NCBI GenBank assembly: GCA_050084515.1
Contig: CM114273.1
Location: 31,434,001-31,498,000 of the forward strand
Direction of reading: 5' to 3'
Source: Blasia pusilla
Taxonomy: Eukaryota; Marchantiophyta; Marchantiopsida; Blasiales
Length of the DNA: 64,000 nt
Shown here: in pieces, positions 25,801 to 36,717 of the stretch
Numbering within the stretch: the first letter of the stretch is position 1
Layout: every line of letters begins with the position of its first letter
Program-made: the position numbers and the translations under genes
Notes under the pieces: model-generated
Databases searched by the model: none
Told to the model about the DNA's origin: nothing
The model's input: only the letters and a program-made list of their open reading frames with translations

Positions 25801-28689
25801 ATGGTCGCAAGGCTACGAAAGGCACTACTTGAAGAACTATTTGCAGAGAAACCCTTGCTTGGGAACCCGGTTCAAGTTCAAGTTTAGGACCGGGGCAATT
25901 TCCTTGGACCATAAGAAAAGCAGGACGGGAACACAACTTAACTCTTGCGCCTTGTGTGCTGATGGGGATGAAATCCCTAGTCACTACTTGGTCTCCTGCA
26001 CAAAATTCACGGCATACAGAGCAAGAGCATAGGCTGCTATTGCTCAGCTGGTCACACCAGAATTGTTCAACACATTCAGTAGCCTTGATTCATTGCCCAA
26101 AGCTGCTGCACTGGTAGGTATTGTCTATTGGGGATCCCAATCAGGTAAAGTAGACGGTGTGGTGAAGAGTTTCTTGGTTGACACTTGGAAGCTCCCCACC
26201 AACACGTTTTTTGGTCAGCACTCACACTACATGAGAGTGTCTCCCTCCTCTCATATGGTACCATCTTCACTTCTTCCTCTCTCTACACCTATCTGAGTCT
26301 CAAGCACCCTCCAACCAGGGTGCAGGGTCTATGGTTGCAAGAATACAACAGGCATTACATAATGAGAACAGTCTCCTCCAAGCCTCCCCTCCAAAAGTTG
26401 TGCCCCGACCTAGTACAGTAGGGAAGATAGGCCACAAAGTTGTCTGAGTCCCTAAACTCTCTAGATTTTAATCAGTAAAGAGGGACACAAATAGGTTCAT
26501 ACCTTGCGAAAAGTGAAAGAGACTCTCCTTGAGGCTCTGGAAATAGTTTCACCATTCACGTGATCAACCTGCATATGGCACAAGATGTGAGAGATCAACT
26601 CAAGTAGGATCTGTCACATAGAAAGGCAGCATTAGAAGCTCCTATGGAAAGAGCTGACATAAAGTTAAAGAAAGTATCAGATTGGACTGAGTAAGCAACA
26701 AAACTGCATAGCTATGACTAATACCTTGTGATGAGGAATATAATGATGCCATGCATATCGAGCTTCTTGAGACAGTACAAGGAGAGATCTTTGAGGCAGA
26801 AGAAGTGCTCTCCGGTCCATCTGGTTCTTCATTTGATAAGAATCCTGTGTTACTTGTGCACTGCTTTCTCCATCTTTTTCTTCTCCACATTTACCACCAG
26901 GGTCTCTCCTCTGAGCGTTTATATACTTTCTAAACTCCATTACACAGGGTCCAGCCAGTGATAAAGATATAATAGAACCCTCAAATGCTGAGTGAGTGTC
27001 TATATGGGGTGACAACCCGACACCCCTTGGATATTCATTGACCTGCTTCAAAACTCACATGAGGATAAAATAAGCAACAGACAATAACTGACTGCCACGA
27101 TTTCTTTGTCTCTTAAATCGCTGGTGGTCTTTGTTATACTAGATCACAAGCTTGGACTATGCTGATCTGGCCAGAATTCAACAAACGATTCCAAGAGTTG
27201 GTAAACTGTCATACACACCAATCCACAATCACACAATCACAAGGCATAAAGACTGGTCTTTTGTTTTTCCTCAAATGTTTTTCCTCAAATGCCCTGTCAC
27301 GCTACTTCTACCTCCAATCCCAATGTAAGGAAGCTAAGCAGCATCCAGGGTGCAAACAAAAGGATGAGGAGCATATAAATTGCACAATCAATACTTCAAA
27401 CTACAGTTGAGGAATAAAAACTAACTCACGGTTAGTTGATCAAGAGGTAGGGATGGTTCCCCAGCTTCTGTTAACTCTGGTAGGGTAGAGATCCTTTCCA
27501 GCACTTTGTCGGTAAAGGTTGGCAGCTCTCCTAGTTTCTGTGACAAGTCCACATTTCTTGACTGCAAAACCAGTCAACAACATTCCATGAAAAATACTTT
27601 TGAAGTGCAACACAGTAATGATCCATAACAACCATCCAGTCCACGGTTAGGACACAGGAGATGAGTGTAGTATCCATGTACTTCACACTGCAAGAAGGGC
27701 ATACACTTCCACGGGCAAACCTCGCCATGCACAACTCTTTCACGCTGAGAATGCTGACTGAGAAACAACTTTCCAGTATGAGTCAAGTCCTCTAACGACA
27801 GATTGTGATTCATTTCTGGAAACAGCAATTTCAATCAAAAAGTGAACAGAAGAGATGAGAACCTTATACAAAAATTCGTACCCATAGTGTTGCACCCTTC
27901 TCTTAGCAAGACTCTGCCAATGAAACTGATCCACTGCAGCCAAAAGTTCCTGGTCATTTTAATCGTGTCAGCTCCCACCATCGGACACACCAGCATTCTC
28001 AACATAAACCATGAATCAAACTTTTACCTGCCCGGGGAAAAGCCCAGGTCCTGTTTTAAGTATTCATAAGCTTACCATCACGAAACACCTCGAGTAGTTT
28101 GTACAATTAGCTGAATTGACTCGGGGTGTAATTGTGCATGACTACAGACCTGCTCCTCTTCCACTGAGATGAAATCAGGGTACAGGACAAGCCCAGGAAT
28201 GGCCACTTCCAACGACGTTGTCATGACAGGATGGTGGTCTTCAACCTGGACCCAGGAAAAAGACACACATAAACTCTCCGCACAATCTCTTAAATTGCAG
28301 TTACATCAGAAATTCGTAGTGTGAAACACTGCTGAAAAGCTAGGAGGATGTGATACAAGTAGACTAACCACAGGGGGTGGTTGAGGGACAGAGTACTGTA
28401 TGAACATGATGCGGTCGTGAAGAAGAGTGCATTTATGTCCATTCCACGCCTCCTTTGCAGTAACGGCATCCTCCAGTTTCTCGAACGAGATCACAACTCG
28501 AGTTCCAGACTCTCCGGCTGCACAAATCCCCGACACCGGACCGAAGGAGCTAAATGCTTTCTCGATCATGTCGAACGACAGTCCCACTGCCGGCCCACAA
28601 TTGGCCACAAAGAGATGTACCGTGGGGTCCTGTTCTACACCTGGTCGAGGCTTAAGGAAACCTCCTGATGCTTCTCCTCCTTCCTCCAT
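22884..28689 (-). CDS. ALKBH8: ALKBH8-type tRNA wobble-uridine modifying enzyme, RRM + AlkB + Trm9-like methyltransferase fused, nine exons, 753 aa
   Basis: Methylates cm5U34 to mcm5U34 (methyltransferase) and hydroxylates mcm5U (AlkB) in tRNA. Exons on the minus strand: 28689-28369, 28245-28150, 27949-27863, 27561-27430, 27042-26725, 26568-26503, 24814-23848, 23600-23411 and 22968-22884. These sum to 2262 nt in frame. Domains: RRM about 22-105; AlkB about 110-340 with Fe ligands H225-x-D227 (PHIDTHSAF) and H312, and 2-oxoglutarate Arg in RRVSFTFRK; Cys-rich CCCQYxxxCDSQ after it; methyltransferase about 440-753 with motif I DSGCGNGKYLG (484-494). The last exon ends SNWCIILEKL, matching the family end. 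Oddities are a ~35-residue insertion inside AlkB after VMEFRKY and a ~70-residue disordered linker before the methyltransferase. The start MEEGGEASGG was chosen over an ATG 41 codons upstream because it lies nearer the RRM. Confidence 0.92.
25250..26420 (+). mobile_element. LINE-like fragment, tandemly rearranged, inside ALKBH8 intron 6
   Basis: On the plus strand, opposite to the host gene, the frame 25733-26270 reads CLGTRFKFKFRTGAISL, then CALCADGDEIPSHYLVSC. This is a CX2CX8HX4C knuckle like the one at the C-terminus of plant LINE reverse transcriptases. One TAG at about 26030 interrupts it. A ~270-bp segment is present twice (25389-25660 and 26073-26360, 684 bp apart). A ~60-bp unit beginning CAAGCACCGTC occurs at 25296, 25611, 25771 and 26301, with a truncated copy at 25698. 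It forms most of the 1.7-kb intron. Confidence 0.6.
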
Positions 28690-28862
28690 CGCCCTCCCCG
28701 TTTGCCAACGCTTCGCTCTTCGATTCCCTAAATTCGTCACCCGTGCCAAATCACGGGAAAATCTTGAGTCAGTTAACCCCGAAACCGGGATTATCTGTTC
28801 TCCGACATGCACATTCTTCCTTCTTCAATCAGTTCATCCTCTTGTCCTAGTTCAGAAAAACC

Positions 28863-29720
28863 TGATGGCATTAAACCCAGAATCTTTCACCATCTCCCGT
28901 GAAACCAGTAAACCCTCGCCTCCTGTCCTGGAGAAATTGCTCTTCGAATCCCACGCTTCACAATCCGCCTGCCACTTTGAACTCCAAATACCTTCCTAAT
29001 TTCCCTCTACGAATTGCACATCCATCCGTCATCGGACAACCAGATTAATCTCCCGGTCCAATTCAAAGAGTACCACCACTTGACGTCCTTAAACCCTAAA
29101 CCCTTCTTGACCTGGACAGATTCTCCCGGGACCTTCTGCCTTGACAACAGGCTTTCCACCACCCGTTATTATCCACATGAACTCCTGAAATACCCTTGCA
29201 ATCCTGCGAATTTCGTCTTCATCATCTTCAGGAACACTTCCAGAATTCCAGCACCACCAGATGCGCTTAAACCCTAAACCCTACTTCGACCTGACCAGGC
29301 CCTCCCGTGAGAACAAAACTTCCAGCGCACCGCAGCTCGCTCTGCACGATCCTCTGAGCACGAACCCTAAACGAACTCATCTCGTTGATGAACTCGTAGT
29401 GCCATCCCAGGAAACGCACCTCCATGTCCAAGTGACGCAAACCAACTCCCCGTCTCCCTAAACAGCTCCCGCGCGACTCCGAATTCTCCCAGCCGGCAAA
29501 TTTTCCTGAACACTGCCGCCCCAGCCCTTCGCAAGATACTCCCAGCAAGAACAAAAAGGACACAATCCCACGCTCACTCGCTGTGCCATCCCAGGCACCT
29601 GATCTCCATGTCCAAATCACATAAACCACTCCCGATCTCCCTACACCCTCCCGCACAACTTCCAACTCCCCCAACAGCAAATCCACCCGCACAGTGCCGG
29701 CCCAGTCCTCCGCACGGCCC
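28863..29720. repeat. degenerate ~180-185-bp tandem repeat with telobox motifs, 5' flank of ALKBH8
   Basis: Matching blocks recur at regular distance. TTAAACCCTAAACCCT occurs at 29089 and 29267. CTCCCTAAACAGCTCCCG at about 29453 corresponds to CTCCCTACACCCTCCCG at about 29637. TGCCATCCCAGG plus CTCCATGTCCAA occurs at about 29400 and 29584. A weaker copy starts at about 28867. At least four diverged units are present, just upstream of the ALKBH8 start, probably in its promoter or 5' UTR. AAACCCTAA is the plant telobox found in promoters of translation-related genes. Confidence 0.65.
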
Positions 29721-30014
29721 TCCCAACATGAACAGCCACACTACAGCGCATCACCGTCCTCTCCTCCGTGAAACCGCCGTGCGATCCACTCGTTCCATTC
29801 ATTCAGTGCCCCGTCACTATCTCGATTCTCGTGCTCCCTCCGCGCACGCGCACGAGTGCGCAAGAAGCGAACGAACAAAGCGCATCAAATCCCCACGAAA
29901 TCAGGCGATCGCAAATTCGCAATCATCGGACTCCATGCATCGAAGAGCAGATCAGAGCACAGCAGAGAGTCATGAAGAAGAATCAAGAAGGAGAAGGAGA
30001 AGAAGCGAGAGGAA

Positions 30015-30040
30015 CGGACGGACAGACAGACAGACAGACA
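30015..30040. repeat. GGAC/GACA tetranucleotide microsatellite
   Basis: About six tetranucleotide units change from GGAC to GACA. It lies about 1.3 kb upstream of the ALKBH8 start in a GC-rich flank. Confidence 0.85.
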
Positions 30041-30299
30041 TCATGAGGTTTGAGAACATTTCTCCAGTAACGGGCTGGCTGCGTCGGACAAGTCACAAGA
30101 GTTTCGGGCCGTCGATTGGGGCGATCGACTCCGGGCTGGACACATACATCGATCGATTCCGACGATCGTACGCATCCACGGTCGACTGGAGAGATTCCGC
30201 CGAGATTCTACCGCCGCGCTGTGCAGTCCTTGTACTACATACTCTGCTACTCTACGGAGCGACTCAGGTCGCCATGTGAACCAGCACTTCCCCGTACAG

Positions 30300-33200
30300 T
30301 GCTCAGACTGCACTAATGCTCTTGACGAATCCACAAGGACATTCAACTTGTCATCTTTAGTCTTATCCGTGGCGTGATACTCGAGAACTTAACTATGGTC
30401 AAGTTGCCATGTATCTCTACCAATTTCTTTTATTTAATTCATTTGATATGCTATGAAATTAATACTCTACGAAAACTATGTCTTACTCTATAAACAGATT
30501 TCTTTTCCTAGCATTCTCCATACTTGACTGCGGTGTAATTCATGTTAGATTTAATTTATGTATAGTAATCATATGAAGAAGCTGAACACAAATGTGTGTG
30601 CGGGAGAGAGTGAGTGAAGTTTCAAATTTCGGCATGAAAGAGGATTGTGGGGATGGGTTGAATAAAAAAAAGTAGGACTTCATTGTTGTCTGGAAATCAC
30701 ATGGGTGATCAATGAATGTTGTGGAAAATTAATTTTAGTATTCTAAATCTAACAAAACTAGCTTTTCAGATTATAGTTGCTTTCTTTATTTTTATAATTT
30801 TGATTGTTTAGAGTTTCAAGCATTCATCATTCCCACCTGGGAACTAGTTTGGCTTATTGTGATGATGTAGTGTGTTTGATAATGATACACGTGAAAATGA
30901 TAAATGAGTGGATTAGCATGCCCCAAGATCTAGGATGCCACATGATCGGCTAGACCATGCCGCATGTTACTAGACATAGTAACCACATGGCACAAATCCA
31001 TGTGGGGCTCATAGTAGGGGGGTAAAGATTCTTTCATCCATTTTATATATCTCTAGAAATCAATCTACGAAGGAAAAAGAAGAAGAGTAAAATGTAGATA
31101 AATGCTGATCCTTTTAATTCGATCTTTCTTGGGTATGTTTAACGGTAGAATTTGCATGCAAGACAATATATAATACCTCATATAATCAAATTTTACTTTA
31201 TCCAGCAACCATTAAAGTCTAACTTGTATAATAACAAATCATATCTTTCATGATAAGAAAGTAATATTTCAATTATGATGGGATTTGTGATATTGGAGGG
31301 AAGGAAATGAAGAACAATAAAGGAAAAACCAAGGAAAGAGGCAAAGAATTTGGCATCCATTTTTTACGAAAAAAAATCTACCAAAACTTTTTATGGAATG
31401 TTTGTAGTTAGATATTTGTAGGGTTCTTAGCAAAATACGTTTCTTATGAAATATTGTTAATTGTGGAAATCTCATCTAGCAAATTGGCCTATTAAATATT
31501 TGCCATGATAAAAATCTTATATGCAAACTTTTGGTGTAGGATATTTATTTTGAGCCCATATTTCAAAACCTTGGATGAGTAGAGCCTTTGGACCCATGTC
31601 ATGATTTGAGAGTTATATATGAGATTAGTTAATACCTATAATACCATTGATGGATAATGATGAAAATGGTTGATTCCCAAATTCTTCACCAGATTTTCTT
31701 TCTTTAGGTTTGGGATGGATACATCATGGATAGGCTTGGGAGGTATTTTGATTCCAACTTGAACAATGGTTTTCATCCTACAAGTATTTCACCTTAACCA
31801 CTAGAAATGGCTTTTGAATGAAAATCATCAAGATCGTTAAGATTTCCAAATGTAGTCTATGATTTGTAAAATTACCTATGCAATGAAGTGGTGATCCATA
31901 GTCAACTTTAAGTTTTTGGCATTGTAGATAATTTTCTTTTTTAGAAGAATCTACAATATTTCTTCCAATTTTCTTTTTTGAGAAAAACTCATAAATTTTG
32001 CAGCAAGAAGAAACAACGTACTCCATTAAGAGACTTACTTCTTTAAGAATCTATATTATTATGGGACTGTGCTTTCTTGATTTGCAAACAATTCTATGTT
32101 TGCCATTTGTTTGACAACAAGAAGATGTTTCACATACTACGAACAAAAAAAATAAAATTTGAATTTATATGCAACAACATTAATTTCTTCCCCTATGAAC
32201 TATGCACTAGTTCTTCAAACACTTTCCCATTTGTTTATTTTTCGTGCGACGCCGGAGACCAACTAATAAAATTTTTTAATAAGTAATCTTCCTTTTAAAC
32301 TAAATGAAATTTCTAGACCTTTAGTTTAGCGCATACATAACAATATGTAATTTAGTAATAATCCTTAGTCCCTTCCCTTTCTAAAGAGTTTTCTTCACAT
32401 GTCAACCAGCGCCCATGGCACCATGAAATGAAACAAAAACAAAATGTTATGATATCATTTGTTTTCTACCCGAGTGCAACATGTCAATAAAAAAAAACTC
32501 TTCCTAACACTATGGACAAATATGTTGAAACCATCCCAAAGATGGGATTCCTGCTATCACCTGCACAAAATGAAAAGTGGAATCTATGGAAACCACATAA
32601 CATTCAAAGACCGTCTGCAGCGACTACGGAAGGGAAACGTATAGAAACGCGCCTATCGAAAGGAAAAGAGGCAAGAACTTGGAAAGCAATGAAGCGCTCT
32701 TGTGGAGAGGGATTTGATAGGAATAGTGGGAGCATGTGGACACTGGTCACGCCCACTCACTCCATTGCGAAACGACTCTCCATCGCGGGCATTCTGATCG
32801 TTCTCGCAGGAGTATCGACACTTTGCTGCTCCTCACAACTTTGCGCTCTCCCTTCTCGCAATGTCGACGGCATTTCTGTCATCAATTCTCCTCTCGCACC
32901 TAGTGTCCGAAGGCTTAGACGGACGTTGAGATCTCGCGATGGGAGGAAACAGAAGGTCGGGCTATGGAGAGTGGAGTCGTATCGGACGTGATCGAGCGGC
33001 GCAGGAAGTTTCCACATGCCCTCGCTGCGCGAACGCATGGGACGTAGAGATCTCGACTTGAGAGAGCGCAAGAAATTGTAGAATGTCGGCGATCGCGAGG
33101 CAGATGGGACGTGGCGCAGTTCGCCTTCACATGCTCTCAGTGCGCGAAATTGTTGGCGTAGAGACGGGTGCCGGGAGCATTAGGGACTCCGGAGCACGAG

Positions 33201-36000
33201 CGCGAGAGCGCTTGGAAGAAAGAGAGCATCACTCTCTTTCCAATGATTGCCAGGGACGAAGTGGCAATCCTGTAACGGACCTCTCCGACTCGCTAGCCAC
33301 GCAGCGACCGCCGACTTGCACATTCGCCAGGATTCACGGAGCCCTGCAACATGATTTGTTGCGATTACGGGGGAAATCCTCGTTTTTTGGCAGCTCTTGC
33401 TCTCGTAGATCTGTGATTAGGCGTAGCTCCGCATTTGACAACTGTAAATGCCAAAATCATTCTTCCGGGTGGGTCTTCGCCCAGAGCCGGGGCCGTGGTT
33501 TGTGGAGAAGTAATCAAATCAGCGATCCGATCGCAATAATAGAGAGGGTCTGCCACGATGCGATTCAAAGCGGGTACCCAACTCTAGCAGAGAACCGCTG
33601 GCAACAGTCTCATGGATGCAGGAGACGACAAACGGAAGACCATCAAATCGCCCTATTTTTGAAGCTTAAACGTTCGGATGCGACTGTCACTGAGACACAG
33701 AGGCCCCTGAAATTAGATCGGGCAGTTACGGAGGAGCAGCACCTTCCGAGACCGCCTTCATGTGACTGCACTGTTGTCGTGTGCGCACAAAACAGTGGCA
33801 CACGCTTTGGCGCAGCAGCGCGGAGATGCCGCCACAGTCCCGTCCCTGCTGCGCTGCGCTCGCCGAAAGGCAGCGCTGTGCTCGTACCCCACCATCTGGG
33901 GGCCAACACAAGGCCTGACTGGTGAGCGTACTCCGCGACACTAAATCGGTAGTGCGACATTCTTTGATACACCTGGGCAATCGGCGACGCCGACATTGAA
34001 TGATGGAGAGAGAGAGGCTCCTTTACCGATTCCACGGTGTCAGCCTCATGAATCCCGATTCGCACTTTCGCAGCCTTGAGGTGGAACGTCTCCCTGCGCT
34101 TTAAGACTCCGGGGATTTCTTCGGATCTCGCTATGTCCTGACTCCTACGCTCCTCCGGGACGTGGACTTCGCGCTCCTCTCGGCTTTTCATAGGGCGCCT
34201 CATTATAGTCGGACCCCACTCCTGCGCGAAAGTGCCTTTTCAGCTGAAAAAGAGAGCTTGCGTCGGCATTATTTCAGATATAAAGGCACGGTATTGATCG
34301 TAGGATGCTTTTTCGGCCCCCGACCCCATCCTAGGAGCACGAAATTGGAGCAGTTATGGCGGACGAGGCTTTCCATTATGGCCTCAGTTCGCATACCGCG
34401 AGGACATAATTGATTGACGAACTCAGTCATGGCACTACCAATCTCGCACATCGGCAGCGCACAGGCACGTTTCCTTCACACGCATCCGAATTCGCCCAAT
34501 TGGTCCATCGGTGCGTACATGTCATGCGATTCGATCCCTTGGAAACCGTGACTTGCAATAGCTCTGCGTGTATGTATGTACGCGAACGAATGAGCTCGCT
34601 CTTGCAATGTAGACGTTATCAGTAGATTGCAGTGATGGAAATTAATGGGCCCCGGCGAGCGACATTACTGCGGAATGCAACTCCAGAACATCCCAGATGA
34701 GAGAGGGCGCAGGGACTCGAGGCAGCAGCGGCATAGAATCCTTGGACGGATGCGCTATTTATCAAAATTAACTTCTCTTCCACAGACAGGGCAGGTATTT
34801 GCCGAGCACACACTTATCGGCCTGCTTCAACAGCGAACATAGGGAGGGGGGTTTAAAAGTCCCTCTCCTCTTTCTTGCCTGACAGGTTCCCCAACAAGCT
34901 TGGCTGATGGTCTACACGTGTGAGTCGATTTAATATCGCTAAAGTGGGAGCTGATGTGTGAGCTCCACATTTATAAGCAGAGGATCCCGTTGCAACAGAC
35001 AGAATGCACTGTGGCATGGGGATGTGAATGTGCGAGGCCGGGAAACTAAAGCCGGCATCGGTTTTCTTGGCCCATATACTTTGTCCATTAAAACACGAGA
35101 ATCGGCACTCCTTCCCCAATGCCCACAAGTAAAGTGGGGGCCTCGCCTCGCCACACGAGTACTCGGTGCGGTGTTGCCATTGAATGAACGGCAGCAGCAG
35201 GAATTTATGAACGGCTGAGAGAAATTTCCACGAGCCCAAGTGAACCGCCTCAGGACTGGAGGACCTTCATTGATGCATTCCTGGCCGAGGGGAGCTGCTC
35301 GACACCATCCAACAAAGACGCGGTTTAATTAAACACGAAGATGCCATGGCTCCTCTCTATCTACCAAAATCCTGGAAATGCAGCTGCAAAGGTGGAGGGA
35401 TTTGGCGTATCACCTTGAGGTGGTGCAGGTAGGTTGTTCATGGCTATCAGTCCGGCTCTGCTAGCGTGCTGTTCACCTCACAATCAAAGCACCTGCAAAT
35501 TTGTCCCGGGAAAAAAATTACGTCCACGCTGCAGAACATCAAAAGGGGTGCGAAACTCCTACCTGGCCTACCAAGCCTACGCCCAATTATCAGTTCTGCT
35601 CGAAGCCATATTCTAATGCCGGGTTCCCCGCCGGCCCCGGCGATAGGTGCCGGCTATCCGCCAGTGGGATGGACCCGACCCTAGCAGCTTCCTCTGAGGG
35701 GTGAACGGATGGATCGGATTTACTCTGCCACCCAGCCTCCACCTTCAAGGAAAAATTAAGACGCGGCTCGATGGGCACAAGACACACAACAATAGACGAA
35801 TCCATGCGAGCTCATAATCACACACAGGTAGTCCCCAAATGCAACTTTGGGAGAAGAACATCGAGAACGACGGCGACAAGCACAGAGAGAGATGGAATTA
35901 ATTGCACCATACAAGAAAGCACACGATACTCGGGCAGACATTTACACAACCATTCAGACGAAACGACTCGTGGTGGGAACGGTCCTGTTGCCGTAAATTG
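30300..36000. other. gene-free stretch between ALKBH8 and the RopGEF gene
   Basis: 30300-32500 is AT-rich with nothing coding. 32650-34250 is more GC-rich and contains overlapping open frames on both strands, the longest at 33083-33925. These lack any recognisable domain and look like chance frames. 34250-36000 is mixed sequence without supported features; the last several hundred bases may belong to the 3' UTR of the minus-strand gene. Confidence 0.45.
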
Positions 36001-36717
36001 AATATAAATGAATCTTTCTACAAATATGTCATACTATGACCCAACACTGCACACATCTTCCCAGGACCCACTAACTCGACTTTCTCCATCGGAAAATTCG
36101 CCTCCACTAGAGCAAACAGAAATGTCTTCCTTCAGCTGAACTACTGCGTATTACCCACCACCGCCCTCGGCAGACTCTCTTCACAAACTGGACGAACTAA
36201 AACGAAGTGAATCCTTTTGCTAGCTTACTTTGTACAAGGATGGACGAAAAGCTAACTTTGTCCACAAAACTGTGCCCATGTCGGCACAATAAATGGGAGG
36301 CAGAGAGAGTGTCACCAGTTGAACAGAGACAGGAGGCTGCCCATGCGGCATTCCGATGAGGATGAAGGGAAAGCTTTGGTTGCAAATAAACCAGAGACAT
36401 CCAAAAGACGGTTGAGGAGAGCGACTTGAACGTAAGACCTTTCTACTCTGAGTAGATCCGAGACCGCTCCACTGCCCCACTTCTATTCCAGGACTCTCTC
36501 GAGTATCGTCACATTCTTCTAACACATTCTCCTTCAAAGCAGAGGCAGTTCTGAGATGATCTGAAATTGGCATAACATGAGTCACCAGACAGCCAAATGC
36601 CGCACACGAAGTGAGACACAGGTGTCACCCCATTAAGACTCAGGTATTACAGAATTCCAGCTCCCAGAGGTTATCAGTTCAGAAGCACGAATTCATACTT
36701 CGGGATGTCGACTCAAC

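Noticed and set aside
27574-27834. Extra ALKBH8 exon from the open frame between exons 3 and 4
   Set aside because: Its translation does not match the family, and direct joining of exons 3 and 4 keeps frame and gives the expected SRNVDL sequence.
28690-28812. Upstream ATG giving a 41-residue longer ALKBH8 N-terminus
   Set aside because: The extra residues match nothing in the family and the downstream ATG lies close to the RRM. It remains possible.
33083-33925. 280-codon open frame
   Set aside because: No recognisable domain, other long frames overlap it on the opposite strand, and composition is skewed; most likely a chance frame.
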